The notes beneath the pieces were generated by a model. That model made no database searches. It had not been told where the DNA came from and worked only from the letters and a program-made list of their open reading frames with translations. The position numbers were made by a program, and so were the translations under genes. A DNA stretch of 64,000 nucleotides. It comes from Catellatospora tritici (GTDB taxonomy: Bacteria; Actinomycetota; Actinomycetes; Mycobacteriales; Micromonosporaceae). Numbering within the stretch: the first letter of the stretch is position 1; each line of letters begins with the position of its first letter. The stretch lies in the NCBI RefSeq assembly GCF_019083965.1, contig NZ_JAHRCY010000019.1, positions 103,757 through 167,756 on the forward strand, in the 5' to 3' direction. Below are positions 44,226 through 52,417 of this stretch, in pieces.

Positions 44226-45050
44226 TCAGCCCTTGACGGCGCCCGCGGTGAGGCCGTGGGCCAGGTTGCGCTGGGCGAGGGCGAAGCAGATCGCCACCGG
44301 CAGCGCGATCAGCGTCGACCCGGCCATCAGCGGCCCGAACTCGGCGCCCTCCGAGGTGATGAAGTGCGTCAGCCACAGCGGCAGCGTGTACCGGTCCGGA
44401 CTGCTCGTCAGGAAGTACGCGACCAGGTACTCGTTCCAAGACAGGATCATCGTGAAGATCGACGTGGCGATGAGGCCGGGCAGCACCAGCGGCAGCGTCA
44501 CCCGCCGGAACGCCTCCAGCGGCGTGCAGCCGTCGATCATCGCGGCCTCCTCCAGCTCGCGGGGCACGCCGGAGACGAAGCCGCGCATGGTCCACACCGC
44601 GAACGGCAGCGCGAACGCCAGGTACGCCACGACCAAGCCGGTCAGGCTGTCGGCGAAGCCGAGCCCGCTCAGGGTCAGGAACAGCGGGATGATCAGCGCC
44701 ACGTGCGGCACCAGCTGCACGACCAGCACCGAGGCGAGGAACGCCTTGCGGCCGCGGAAGTTGAACCGCGCCACCGCCACCGCCGACAGGAACGCCACCG
44801 CCATCGCGAACACGACCGTGATCGCGGTGACCGTGGCGCTGTTGCGCAGCGCCTGCCAGAACGCCGGGTCGTCAAGCACCCGGTTGATGTGCTGCATGGT
44901 GGGGTGCAGGGGAATGAGCTGCGGCTCGGCGGCGTACATGTCGCGGCCGGGTTTGATCGCGGTGGTGGCCATCCAGTACACCGGGAACAGCCACACGACG
45001 GCCACCACGAGCCCGAGGAGGGCGTAGACGCCCCGCAGCACCCGCCTCAC
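44226..45050 (-). CDS. Sugar ABC transporter permease, MalG type, 274 aa
   Basis: Inner-membrane permease with six helices. The ATPase-contact EAA loop is EEAAMIDGCTPLEAFRRVTL, the CUT1 family signature, followed by PLVLPGLIATSIFTMILSWNEY. The GTG start (45050) overlaps the TGA of the upstream MalF-type gene by 4 nt (GTGA). It is last in the binding-protein, MalF, MalG operon (47315 to 44226). No ATPase gene is present, as is usual in actinobacteria, where one shared MsiK-type ATPase serves many CUT1 importers. Context with murQ suggests an amino-sugar substrate. Confidence 0.9.
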   Translation of the reverse strand: MRRVLRGVYALLGLVVAVVWLFPVYWMATTAIKPGRDMYAAEPQLIPLHPTMQHINRVLDDPAFWQALRNSATVTAITVVFAMAVAFLSAVAVARFNFRGRKAFLASVLVVQLVPHVALIIPLFLTLSGLGFADSLTGLVVAYLAFALPFAVWTMRGFVSGVPRELEEAAMIDGCTPLEAFRRVTLPLVLPGLIATSIFTMILSWNEYLVAYFLTSSPDRYTLPLWLTHFITSEGAEFGPLMAGSTLIALPVAICFALAQRNLAHGLTAGAVKG

Positions 45051-45973
45051 GCGAGATCTCCCATCCGGATGAGCTGGCGGACGTACACGACCAGCACGAC
45101 GGCCAGCAGCAGCACCGTCACCAGCGCGACCGCGCCCGCGTAGCCGTAGTCGTGGCCCTGGTAGGCCTGCATGTAGGCGTAGATGCCCAGCGTCTGGTAC
45201 TCCGGTTCCGGCGAGGCGTTGCGCAGCAGCCAGATCTGGTTGAAGACCTGGAAGTCCCAGATCACCGACAGCACGATCTGGATGCCGAGCACCGGCTTCA
45301 GCAGCGGCAGCGTGACCCGGCGCAGCACCTGCCACCCCGACGCCCCGTCCATCCGGGCCGACTCGACCAACTCCCCCGGCACCTGGGTGAGCCCGGCGTA
45401 CGTGGTGACGGCGATGAACGGGACGGCGCCCCAGACGACCACCGCGGTGGCCACCGACAGGCCCTCGACCGGGTTGACGTACCAGTTGTGCTGCCCGAGG
45501 CCGAACAGGTGGTTGAAGATGCCGAAGTTCTGCTGGGTCATCCAGGCGAACACCTGGGTCGAGACGAACGTGGGCACCGCCCAGGCCAGCACCAGCACCG
45601 ACATGACCACGCGGCGCAGCCAGGCGGGCAGGCGCTCCATCAGCAGCGCGATACCGACGCCGAACAGCATGGTGAGGGTCACCATCGCGGCGGTGAGCAC
45701 CAGCGTGCGGCGCAGCGCGGCCCAGAAGACCGGGTCGGTCAGGATGCGTTCGAAGTTGTCCAGGCCTACGAAGGGGGCGGCCTCGTCGGAGAAGATCTGG
45801 GCCAGGCCCCAGCCCTGGAACGACAGGGCGGCCACGCGGGCCAGCGGGTATGCCTGCACCAGCAGCAGGATGGCCGCGGCGGGCGCGATGAGCAGGAACG
45901 GCAGCCGGGGGCGGCGCGGTCGGCGCGGCGCGGGCACCGGACCTGCGGCGTGGGTGGCGACGGTGACGGCCAC
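45047..45973 (-). CDS. Sugar ABC transporter permease, MalF type, 308 aa
   Basis: CUT1 permease with six helices following a Pro/Arg-rich cytoplasmic start (RRPRRPRLPFLLIAPAAAIL). The EAA loop is VESARMDGASGWQVLRRVTL, with the typical PLLKPVLGIQIVLSVIWDFQ after it. NFGIFNHLF and YQTLGIYAYMQAYQ are common in amino-sugar and oligosaccharide importers. It pairs with the MalG-type gene downstream (4-nt overlap) and the lipoprotein receptor upstream. A hairpin (45993-46025) between it and the receptor gene could lower permease expression relative to the receptor. Confidence 0.9.
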   Translation of the reverse strand: MAVTVATHAAGPVPAPRRPRRPRLPFLLIAPAAAILLLVQAYPLARVAALSFQGWGLAQIFSDEAAPFVGLDNFERILTDPVFWAALRRTLVLTAAMVTLTMLFGVGIALLMERLPAWLRRVVMSVLVLAWAVPTFVSTQVFAWMTQQNFGIFNHLFGLGQHNWYVNPVEGLSVATAVVVWGAVPFIAVTTYAGLTQVPGELVESARMDGASGWQVLRRVTLPLLKPVLGIQIVLSVIWDFQVFNQIWLLRNASPEPEYQTLGIYAYMQAYQGHDYGYAGAVALVTVLLLAVVLVVYVRQLIRMGDLA

Positions 45974-45992
45974 GGCTTCCTTTCGTACGGGA

Positions 45993-46025
45993 TGCGGCGG
46001 GCACGGAAAGTCCGCGCCCGCCGCA
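45993..46025 (-). terminator. Intercistronic hairpin after the binding-protein gene
   Basis: TGCGGCGGGC (45993-46002) pairs with GCCCGCCGCA (46016-46025) over a 13-nt loop. Hairpins after receptor genes in ABC operons commonly stabilise receptor mRNA and partly terminate transcription. Confidence 0.6.
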
Positions 46026-46034
46026 CCGGGTGGA

Positions 46035-47315
46035 TCAGCCGGCGTTCAGCAACGCCTCGATGGCCTTGTCGCCCGCGTCGGTGGCGGCTTCGACGGTCTG
46101 CTTGCCCGTGGCGATGTCCACGAGCATGTTAAGCACGATCTTGTTCTTTTCCACCTGGGCCCAGTTCTTGGCCGGTGGCAGCGTCCAGGTATCGGCGAGG
46201 CTGTCGACGTAACCCTTCATCTGCGGGTCGCTGGGGACGATGCCCTTGGTGTTGGCCAGGAAGCCGGCGTCGACGAACGCCTGCTGCGAGCCGCTGCCGA
46301 GGTACGCGGCGATCCAGGCCCGCGCCCACTCCTGGTGCTTGCTCTTGGCGGTCACGGCGACGTCGGAGCCGCCCATGAAGGCCGGCACGAAACCGTCGGC
46401 CTTGGTGGGGCTGGGCAGCCGGAAGGTGCCGATCTGCTCCTTGAGCTTGGCGTCGCCGTCGGCGCCGAAGACCTTCTTCATCTGGCCGGCCGAGTCGTAG
46501 AACATGGCGGCCTTGCCCGCGACCATGGTGCTGAACGCGGTGAGGTCGTTGATGGTGCGGTCGCCCTTGTAGCCGGCGTCCATCAGCGACTTCCAGTTCT
46601 TCAGGCCCGCGATGCCCTCGGGGCTGCTGAAGGTGGCGTCCCACTTGCCGTCGGCGCCGAGCTTGGCGGCCTGGCCGCCGGCGTCGTAGACGAACGGCAT
46701 CGCCGCGTACTGGTGCTGGCCCGGCAGGAAGAACGAGCTGAACGTCGGGTCCTTGGCGTGCTTGGCGTTGAGCTTGTTGACCAGGTCCATGAGCCCGGCC
46801 CAGGTGGTCGGCGGCTCGGTGACGCCCACCTCGGCCAGCAGGTCCTTGCGGTAGATCACCGCGCGGTCGCCGCCGTAGTACGGGATGCCGTAGAGCTTGC
46901 CCTGGTAGGTCGCCGAGTCCTCCAGCGCCTTGACCCAGGTGGTGTTGTTGTCGAACTCCCCGCGGTGGGCGGTGAGGTCGCTGAACGCCCCTGCGGCCAT
47001 GTAGAGGCCCATTTCGGTGGAGCCGAGCTCGATCACGTCCGGAGCGGAGCCCGCCTGCGCCGCGGCGTCGAATTTGGCCAGGTGCTCCGGCCAGGTCTGG
47101 TACGCCACGGTCACCTTGACGTTGGGGTACTTCTCCTTGAGCTTCGCGTTGGTGGCCTCGACGGTCTTGGGCCACAGGTTCTGTGCCTCGACCTGAAGCC
47201 AGACGGTCAGTTCACCGCCGGCGTTGGGGTCGTCCGATCCGGCGTCGTCGCCACAGGCCGCAACGCCCAGGAGCAGGGCGGCAGCCGCAGCGGCGGCGAG
47301 GAGTCGTGCCTTCAT
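46035..47315 (-). CDS. Sugar ABC transporter solute-binding lipoprotein (CUT1), 426 aa
   Basis: Exported receptor anchored by a lipobox Cys (LLLGVAACGDD, C21). The fold is a type-1 extracellular solute-binding protein: GGELTVWLQVEAQNLW starts the first strand, PDVIELGSTEMGLYMAAGAF follows, and YYGGDRAVIYRKDLLAEVG marks the hinge. First gene of the importer operon, divergent from the RpiR/MurR-type regulator at 47517, with a dyad (47334-47345) in the shared promoter region. A GGAG ribosome site precedes the ATG. Neighbouring murQ and regulator make MurNAc, GlcNAc or a muropeptide sugar the likely ligand (inference). Confidence 0.9.
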   Translation of the reverse strand: MKARLLAAAAAAALLLGVAACGDDAGSDDPNAGGELTVWLQVEAQNLWPKTVEATNAKLKEKYPNVKVTVAYQTWPEHLAKFDAAAQAGSAPDVIELGSTEMGLYMAAGAFSDLTAHRGEFDNNTTWVKALEDSATYQGKLYGIPYYGGDRAVIYRKDLLAEVGVTEPPTTWAGLMDLVNKLNAKHAKDPTFSSFFLPGQHQYAAMPFVYDAGGQAAKLGADGKWDATFSSPEGIAGLKNWKSLMDAGYKGDRTINDLTAFSTMVAGKAAMFYDSAGQMKKVFGADGDAKLKEQIGTFRLPSPTKADGFVPAFMGGSDVAVTAKSKHQEWARAWIAAYLGSGSQQAFVDAGFLANTKGIVPSDPQMKGYVDSLADTWTLPPAKNWAQVEKNKIVLNMLVDIATGKQTVEAATDAGDKAIEALLNAG

Positions 47316-47333
47316 TCCATCAACTCCTAACAG

Positions 47334-47345
47334 CGTCTATAGACG
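47334..47345. promoter_or_regulatory. Palindrome in the receptor/regulator divergent promoter
   Basis: CGTCTATAGACG is a perfect 12-bp palindrome 19 nt before the receptor start codon and inside a slightly AT-rich stretch. It could be an operator for the RpiR-family protein transcribed divergently. No second identical copy was seen near murQ. Confidence 0.35.
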
Positions 47346-47516
47346 AAATAGAATCAAGCCGACCAGCGTAGGATCCGCCAGGCGGACAGCGCCACGATGG
47401 CAGGAATCTCCCTATCCGTCAATCTCCATGAAGGAATTATTCGGCCGCTGATTGTGGCCAGGGCTCCCGTCAGCGAAGATGGGTCGCTGGCCGAAGTTCG
47501 CCGAGGAGATGACCGC

Positions 47517-48404
47517 ATGACCGAGACCCAGCCCGACCACCTTGTCGCCAGCGTGCGCGCGGTGCTGCCCTCGCTGACGCCGTCGGCGCAGGTCATCGCG
47601 AGGCTGATCCTGGACGACCCCGCCACGGTGGCGCGCAGCACCATCACGGAGCTGAGCGCCAACTCCGGCGTCAGCGAGGCGACGATCGTGCGCACCGCCC
47701 GCATGCTCGGCTTCTCCGGGTACGCCCCACTGCGCCTGGCTCTGGCCGCCGCCGCGGCACGGGCCGAACCGGACCGCCTGGTCCCCGGCGACCTCGGCCT
47801 GACCGACCCGCTGTCCGACGTGATCGCCAAGGTGACCCGCTCCGAGATCGAGGCGCTGTCGGACACGGCCGCCCAGCTCAATCCGGACCTGCTGGACACG
47901 GTCGTCACCGCGGCGATCGGCGCCCGCCGCATCGACATCTACGGGGTGAGCGCGTCCGGCCTGGTCGCCGCCGACATGGCGCAGAAGCTGCTGCGCATCG
48001 GCATGTCCGGGCATGCCTTCACCGACGTGCACCAGGCGTTGACCAGTGCCCCGCTGCTGCGCAAGGGCGACCTGGCGATCGGCATCTCCACCTCCGGCGA
48101 GACGCCCGACATCATCGAGCCGCTGCGCCAGGCCGGGCTGGCCGGGGCCACGACCGTGGCGATCACCAACAACCCGTGGTCCAACCTGGCCCGCACCGCC
48201 GACCACACGCTGGTGTCGGCGGGCCGGGAGACCTCGTTCCGGCCGGGCGCGATGGCCTCTCGGATCAGCCAGCTGCTGCTGGTCGACTGCCTGTTCGTCG
48301 GCATCACCCAGCGCACCTTCGCCACCTCCGAGCAGGCACTGAAGCTGACCCGGGAGGCCGTCAGCGACTACATGGCCGAGCACCGGCCACGGCCGAGGAG
48401 CTGA
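47517..48404 (+). CDS. RpiR/MurR-type transcriptional regulator, 295 aa
   Basis: Sugar-phosphate-sensing regulator. N-terminal HTH_6 domain (about 1-80) with ARSTITELSANSGVSEATIV and RTARMLGFSGYAPLRLALA, then a SIS domain (about 125-265) with RRIDIYGVSASGLVAADMAQ and LAIGISTSGETPDIIEPLRQ, which binds phosphosugars. GAGGAG lies just upstream of ATG 47517. It sits between the divergent sugar importer and murQ downstream. In E. coli the RpiR-family protein MurR controls murQ and senses MurNAc-6-P, so an equivalent role is probable. Whether it represses or activates is unknown. Confidence 0.88.
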   Translation: MTETQPDHLVASVRAVLPSLTPSAQVIARLILDDPATVARSTITELSANSGVSEATIVRTARMLGFSGYAPLRLALAAAAARAEPDRLVPGDLGLTDPLSDVIAKVTRSEIEALSDTAAQLNPDLLDTVVTAAIGARRIDIYGVSASGLVAADMAQKLLRIGMSGHAFTDVHQALTSAPLLRKGDLAIGISTSGETPDIIEPLRQAGLAGATTVAITNNPWSNLARTADHTLVSAGRETSFRPGAMASRISQLLLVDCLFVGITQRTFATSEQALKLTREAVSDYMAEHRPRPRS

Positions 48405-48411
48405 GCGCTCA

Positions 48412-48455
48412 CATTGCGAACCGACATGTCATTGGTCTGACATGTCCTGGCAATG
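48412..48455. promoter_or_regulatory. Dyad symmetric region between regulator and murQ
   Basis: CATTGC (48412-48417) and GCAATG (48450-48455) flank two copies of the palindrome GACATGTC (48423-48430, 48439-48446). The whole 44-bp block is roughly symmetric. It lies 125 nt before the murQ start, where an operator would be expected. It could also be a hairpin ending the regulator transcript. Confidence 0.45.
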
Positions 48456-48579
48456 AAAGAATTCTTCACGCATACAAACATCTGTATTGCTTTTCTCCAC
48501 CCCCTCGGGGGACGATGCCAGTCGGAACCCGGGCGCCGCGCGGCAGCGGCGCCTACCAGTGCATGAACTTGGGGGACTG

Positions 48580-49491
48580 ATGACCGACGGTCAAGCGATG
48601 ACGATGCCGGTCACCGAACGGCGCCTCGCCGGGACGGAAGACCTGGACCTGCTGTCCACGCCCGACCTCGTCCGGCTCATGACGGCCCAGGACCGGACGG
48701 TGCCGGACGCCATGGCCGAGGTCGCGACCGAGATCGCCGCGGCCGTGGACGCCATCTCCGACCGGATGCGTCGCGGGGGGCGGCTCATCTACCTGGGCGC
48801 GGGCAGCGCCGGCCGGATCGGCACGCTGGACGCGAGCGAGATCCCGCCGACCTTCGGAGTGGGGCCCGGCCTGGTCCGGGCCCTCATCGCGGGCGGACCG
48901 GGCGCGCTGATCTCGGCGGTGGAGGCGGCCGAGGACTCGGTCGAGATGGCCGTGGCGGACCTGACCGGCATCGACCTCACCGAACTCGACAGTGTGGTCG
49001 GCCTGTCGGCGAGCGGGACCACGCCGTACACGGTGGGCGGGGTGCGGCACGCGCGGGCACTCGGGGCGCTGACCGTGGGCGTGGCGTGCAACTCCGGCAC
49101 GCCGCTGGCGGCCGACGCCGAGATCGGCATCGAGGTCGTGGTGGGGCCGGAGCTGCTGGCCGGGTCGACCCGGCTGAAGGCGGGCACCGCGCAGAAGCTG
49201 GTCTGCAACACGCTGTCGACGCTGGTGATGATCCGGCTGCACCGGACGTACGGCAACCTGATGGTCCACATGAACGCGACCAACCAGAAGCTCTACGCGC
49301 GGGCGCACCGCCTGGTGGAGCTGATCACCGGCCGGGGCGAGTTGGAGGTCGACACGGCGCTGCGGGCCGCCCAGGGCTCGGTGCCGGTGGCAGTGCTGGT
49401 GCTGCAACTCGGCGTCGACGCCGCGACCGCCAGGCGTCGTCTCGCCGCGGCCGACGGTAGCCTGCGCGACGCGCTCAGCGCGTCCGCGTGA
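48580..49491 (+). CDS. murQ: N-acetylmuramic acid 6-phosphate etherase
   Basis: Cytoplasmic lyase that splits MurNAc-6-phosphate into GlcNAc-6-phosphate and D-lactate, the committing step of MurNAc recycling. The SIS-domain signature GRLIYLGAGSAGRIGTLDAS is followed by EIPPTFG with E87, the proposed catalytic Glu region, and EDS (E118). GSTRLKAGTAQKLVCNTLST is the second family signature. The usual length is about 300; here 303. ATG 48580 lies after a GGGGG run; the ORF extends to 48487 without conservation. It follows the RpiR/MurR-type gene, and a hairpin at 49519-49547 terminates it. It converges on the peptide importer operon. Confidence 0.95.
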   Translation: MTDGQAMTMPVTERRLAGTEDLDLLSTPDLVRLMTAQDRTVPDAMAEVATEIAAAVDAISDRMRRGGRLIYLGAGSAGRIGTLDASEIPPTFGVGPGLVRALIAGGPGALISAVEAAEDSVEMAVADLTGIDLTELDSVVGLSASGTTPYTVGGVRHARALGALTVGVACNSGTPLAADAEIGIEVVVGPELLAGSTRLKAGTAQKLVCNTLSTLVMIRLHRTYGNLMVHMNATNQKLYARAHRLVELITGRGELEVDTALRAAQGSVPVAVLVLQLGVDAATARRRLAAADGSLRDALSASA

Positions 49492-49518
49492 GGTTCTGAA
49501 CAGCCTTCCTGAAACCGT

Positions 49519-49547
49519 CCGGCCGCATGCCAGAGCCATGCGGCCGG
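49519..49547 (+). terminator. Terminator of murQ
   Basis: CCGGCCGCATG (49519-49529) and CATGCGGCCGG (49537-49547) form a perfect 11-bp stem with a 7-nt loop, 28 nt after the murQ stop. Confidence 0.75.
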
Positions 49548-49572
49548 GCCCACCCCACGGGGCGGGGTGCGG

Positions 49573-49612
49573 TGCGGGGGTGGTCGACGGGACGCCGCCG
49601 ACCACCCCCGCA
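49573..49612 (-). terminator. Terminator of the peptide importer operon
   Basis: Arms 49573-49586 and 49599-49612 form a perfect 14-bp stem (TGCGGGGGTGGTCG with its complement) and a 12-nt loop, just past the minus-strand stop at 49624. With the murQ hairpin it insulates the convergent operons. Confidence 0.75.
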
Positions 49613-49623
49613 TCATTTCGCGA

Positions 49624-51357
49624 TCAGGACTTCACGTACGCGTCCACGAAGGCCGGGTACCCGAAGATGCTGGAGACGAAGATGCCGCCGGCCTTGGAGC
49701 CGTGCAGGTAGTACGCCACGTCGACGTACAGCGGCACCGCCGGGGCGTCGTCCTCCATCAGCTTCTTGTCGAGCTTGGCCCACTCGGGCGCCTGCGCGGA
49801 CGGGTCCATCGCCAGCACCCGGTCGAACTCGGCGTTGATCTTGTCGTCGTTGAGGAACGACCGGTTGTTGTTGCCCTCGTCCTTGACGGTGCGGCCGTCG
49901 AAGAGCACGGGCAGGATCGAGGCACCGCTGGGCCAGTCGGCGGCCCAGGAGTCGATGTAGAGGTCCCACGGGTTGTTCTTCTTGCTGGTCTCGTCGAGCT
50001 TGGCGTCGGCCGGGATCAGCTTGACCGTGATCTTGAAGCCCGCCTTCTCCAGGTTGGCCTCGAGCTGCGCCCCGGTCTCGGCGTCGGTGTCGAGCACGCC
50101 CAGCACCAGCTCCGGCGTCTTACCCGCCAGCAGCTCCTTGGCCTTCTCGACGTTGCCGGTCGGGCCCGCCGGGTAGGCGTCGTAGTTGACGAAACCGAGC
50201 GTCGAGGACGGCATCAGCGTGGTCATCGGCGCGGCCACGGTGTCACCGCCCAGCGACTTGATCAGGCCGTCACGGTCGATGGCGTAGTTCAGCGCGCGGC
50301 GAACGTTGATGTCGGTGACCCGCAGCGTGTTGATGGTGAGGCGGTTGGCCGACGGGGTCGGCGACAGGATCGAGCGCGACTTCAGCGACGCGTCGGAGAT
50401 GGTCTTGCCGACCAGCGAGGCCGGCACGCCACCCCAGCCCAGCGCGGACTGGTCGTCGCCACTGTCGGCGATGATCCGGTTGGCCTGGGCGTCGGGGTCG
50501 GCGCCGAACGACCACACGAACTTGTCCGGGTACTGGTGGCGCACCGGGTCGGTGGCCGGGTCCCAGTTCGTGTTGCGCTCCAGCACGATCTCGGTGCCGA
50601 CGGTGTTCTTGGTGACCTTGTACGGCCCGGACGAGAACGGCTGCGTGTCCAGCCCCAGACCGGTGTCCTTGGCCTGCGGCACCGGCGCCGTGTACGGCAG
50701 CGACACCGCGAAGGGCAGGTCGCAGTGGCTCTTGGCGAAGGTGAACCGCAGCGTCTTGTCGTCGGGAGCGGTCAGACCCGGCGGGAACGAGCCCTTGTTG
50801 GCCTTGAAGTCCCAGGCCTTGTCGAACTGGGGCGAGTCGGCCAGCCACTCCTGGACGTAGGTCGGGCCGCCGCTGTAGTCGGGGCTGAAGGCGCGGGAGA
50901 TGCCGTAGGCGATGTCCTTGGCGGAGATCGCGCTGCCGTCCTCGTACTTCACCCCGTCCTTGATCTTGAATTCCCAGACCTTGCAGTCCTTGTTGACGTC
51001 GGTGCCGGGCGTCTCGGCCAGGTCGCCGACCAGCGTCAGGTGCCCCTTGCCGTCGTCCTTCCAGGTGGTCAGGAACCGCGCGTACAGCGGCGAGGTCATC
51101 AGACCGACGAACGAGTAGATGCGCTGCGGGTCCAGGTGCGAGATCGCCGACTGGCGCAGGATGTGGAAGGTGCCGCCCTTGACGGCGCCGGCGACCTCGG
51201 CCGCCGGGCCCTTGGACTGGGCCGGGTCGGTGGCGATGACGCCGGTGCTCTGCCGGTTGACGTCGACCGCCGGGCCCTCGCCCTTATTCTCGGTGCACGC
51301 CGCGAGCAGGAGCAGCGCCAGCGCTGCGCCCGCGGCGGATGCCGCTCGTGTCCTCAT
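49624..51357 (-). CDS. Peptide ABC transporter binding lipoprotein (SBP family 5), 577 aa
   Basis: Extracellular peptide receptor of the DppA/OppA/MppA family. Lipoprotein signal ALALLLLAACTEN. The family's opening GGTFHILRQSAISHLDPQRI, central WEFKIKDGVKYEDGSAISAK and DINVRRALNYAIDRDGLIKS are all present. ATG 51357 has AAGGGGA upstream. It is the last gene of the operon that begins with a C39-like peptidase at 56694, and a strong hairpin (51391-51423) precedes it, so it may have its own promoter or be protected by this hairpin. Beside murQ, a muropeptide or cell-wall tri/tetrapeptide ligand is plausible. General oligopeptide use is the alternative. Confidence 0.88.
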   Translation of the reverse strand: MRTRAASAAGAALALLLLAACTENKGEGPAVDVNRQSTGVIATDPAQSKGPAAEVAGAVKGGTFHILRQSAISHLDPQRIYSFVGLMTSPLYARFLTTWKDDGKGHLTLVGDLAETPGTDVNKDCKVWEFKIKDGVKYEDGSAISAKDIAYGISRAFSPDYSGGPTYVQEWLADSPQFDKAWDFKANKGSFPPGLTAPDDKTLRFTFAKSHCDLPFAVSLPYTAPVPQAKDTGLGLDTQPFSSGPYKVTKNTVGTEIVLERNTNWDPATDPVRHQYPDKFVWSFGADPDAQANRIIADSGDDQSALGWGGVPASLVGKTISDASLKSRSILSPTPSANRLTINTLRVTDINVRRALNYAIDRDGLIKSLGGDTVAAPMTTLMPSSTLGFVNYDAYPAGPTGNVEKAKELLAGKTPELVLGVLDTDAETGAQLEANLEKAGFKITVKLIPADAKLDETSKKNNPWDLYIDSWAADWPSGASILPVLFDGRTVKDEGNNNRSFLNDDKINAEFDRVLAMDPSAQAPEWAKLDKKLMEDDAPAVPLYVDVAYYLHGSKAGGIFVSSIFGYPAFVDAYVKS

Positions 51358-51390
51358 CTGAAGTTCCCCTTCGGTGTGCATGAGAGGTGA

Positions 51391-51423
51391 CGGGCGGCCC
51401 GGTATTGCGGACCGGGCCGCCCG
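51391..51423 (-). terminator. Strong hairpin between permease and binding-protein genes
   Basis: A 13-bp perfect stem (51391-51403 with 51411-51423) and a 7-nt loop lie between the DppB-type gene and the receptor gene. It could attenuate read-through into the receptor gene or separate two transcripts. Its place before the receptor is opposite to the usual order. Confidence 0.6.
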
Positions 51424-51428
51424 GATCG

Positions 51429-52415
51429 TCAACGCAGCCGTACTCGCGGATCGATGACCGCGTACAGCAGGTCGACGACGATGTTGGCGACCACCACGAA
51501 CACCGCCGACAGGATCACGGTGCCCATCACGGTCGGCAGGTCCCCGGCGTGCACGGCGTCGACCGTCGTGCGGCCCAGCCCCTGCAGGCCGAAGGTGGTC
51601 TCGGTGATGAAGGTGCCGCCCAGCGCCGAGCCGACGTCCAGGCCCGCGATGGTGACGAGCGGGGTGATCGCCGCCCGCAGCGCGTGCCGCCCGTTGACCT
51701 GCCACGGCGACAGGCCCTTGGCGCGGGCGGTACGCACGAAGTCCTCCGACAGCGTCTCCAGCATCTGCGCCCGCGACAGCCGTGCGTAGATCGCCGAGAA
51801 CAGGAAGGCCAGCGCCACCCACGCCAGCACCAGTCCGGAGGCCCAGTCCAGCGGATTCTCCAGCAGCGGCGTGTAGTGCGGCACCGGAATCCAGTGCAGC
51901 GTGTACGTGAACACCAGCAGCAGCACCGCGCCGACGAAGTACAGCTGCAACGACGCCCCGGTCAGCGCGAACCCGACCGACAGCCGGTCCAGCAGGGTCC
52001 CCCGACGCAACGCCGAGATCATGCCGAGCCCGACGCCGAGCACCAGCCACAGCACCGCCGCCGGGATCACGATGCTCAGCGTCACCGGCAGCACCCGCTT
52101 GAAGGTGTCGGTGACCGCCTCGCTGCGGATGTAGGAGAAGCCCAGGCAGGGCGCGTCGCAGTGGCCGCCCTGGGCGGTGCCCAGGTCCCGGCCGACGAAG
52201 ATGCCTTTCACATAGCCGACGTACTGCACCAGCTTCGGGTCGCGCAGGCCCAGCTCGACCCGCACCCGCTCCAGGCGCTCGGCGTTGCAGTTCTTCGGGC
52301 ACATGCCGCTGACCGGGTCGCCGGGCAGCGCGAAGAACATCAGGAAGCTCAGCATGCTGACCGCGAACAGGACCAGCACCGCCGACAGCAGTCGCTTGAC
52401 CACGAAACGGAACAT
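51429..52415 (-). CDS. Peptide ABC transporter permease, DppB type, 328 aa
   Basis: Inner-membrane permease that forms the peptide channel with the DppC-type partner. MFRFVVKRLLSAVLVLFAVS begins the family's first helix. An extended exported loop with cysteines follows (GMCPKNCNAERLERVRVELG, then GGHCDAPCLGFSYIRSEAV). The C-terminal SEDFVRTARAKGLSPWQVNG followed by RHALRAAITPLVTIAGLDVG is the EAA loop for ATPase contact. About six helices. It starts 2 nt after the DppC-type stop. The Cys-containing insert is longer than in E. coli DppB but common in actinobacterial homologues. Confidence 0.9.
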   Translation of the reverse strand: MFRFVVKRLLSAVLVLFAVSMLSFLMFFALPGDPVSGMCPKNCNAERLERVRVELGLRDPKLVQYVGYVKGIFVGRDLGTAQGGHCDAPCLGFSYIRSEAVTDTFKRVLPVTLSIVIPAAVLWLVLGVGLGMISALRRGTLLDRLSVGFALTGASLQLYFVGAVLLLVFTYTLHWIPVPHYTPLLENPLDWASGLVLAWVALAFLFSAIYARLSRAQMLETLSEDFVRTARAKGLSPWQVNGRHALRAAITPLVTIAGLDVGSALGGTFITETTFGLQGLGRTTVDAVHAGDLPTVMGTVILSAVFVVVANIVVDLLYAVIDPRVRLR

Positions 52416-52417
52416 GC

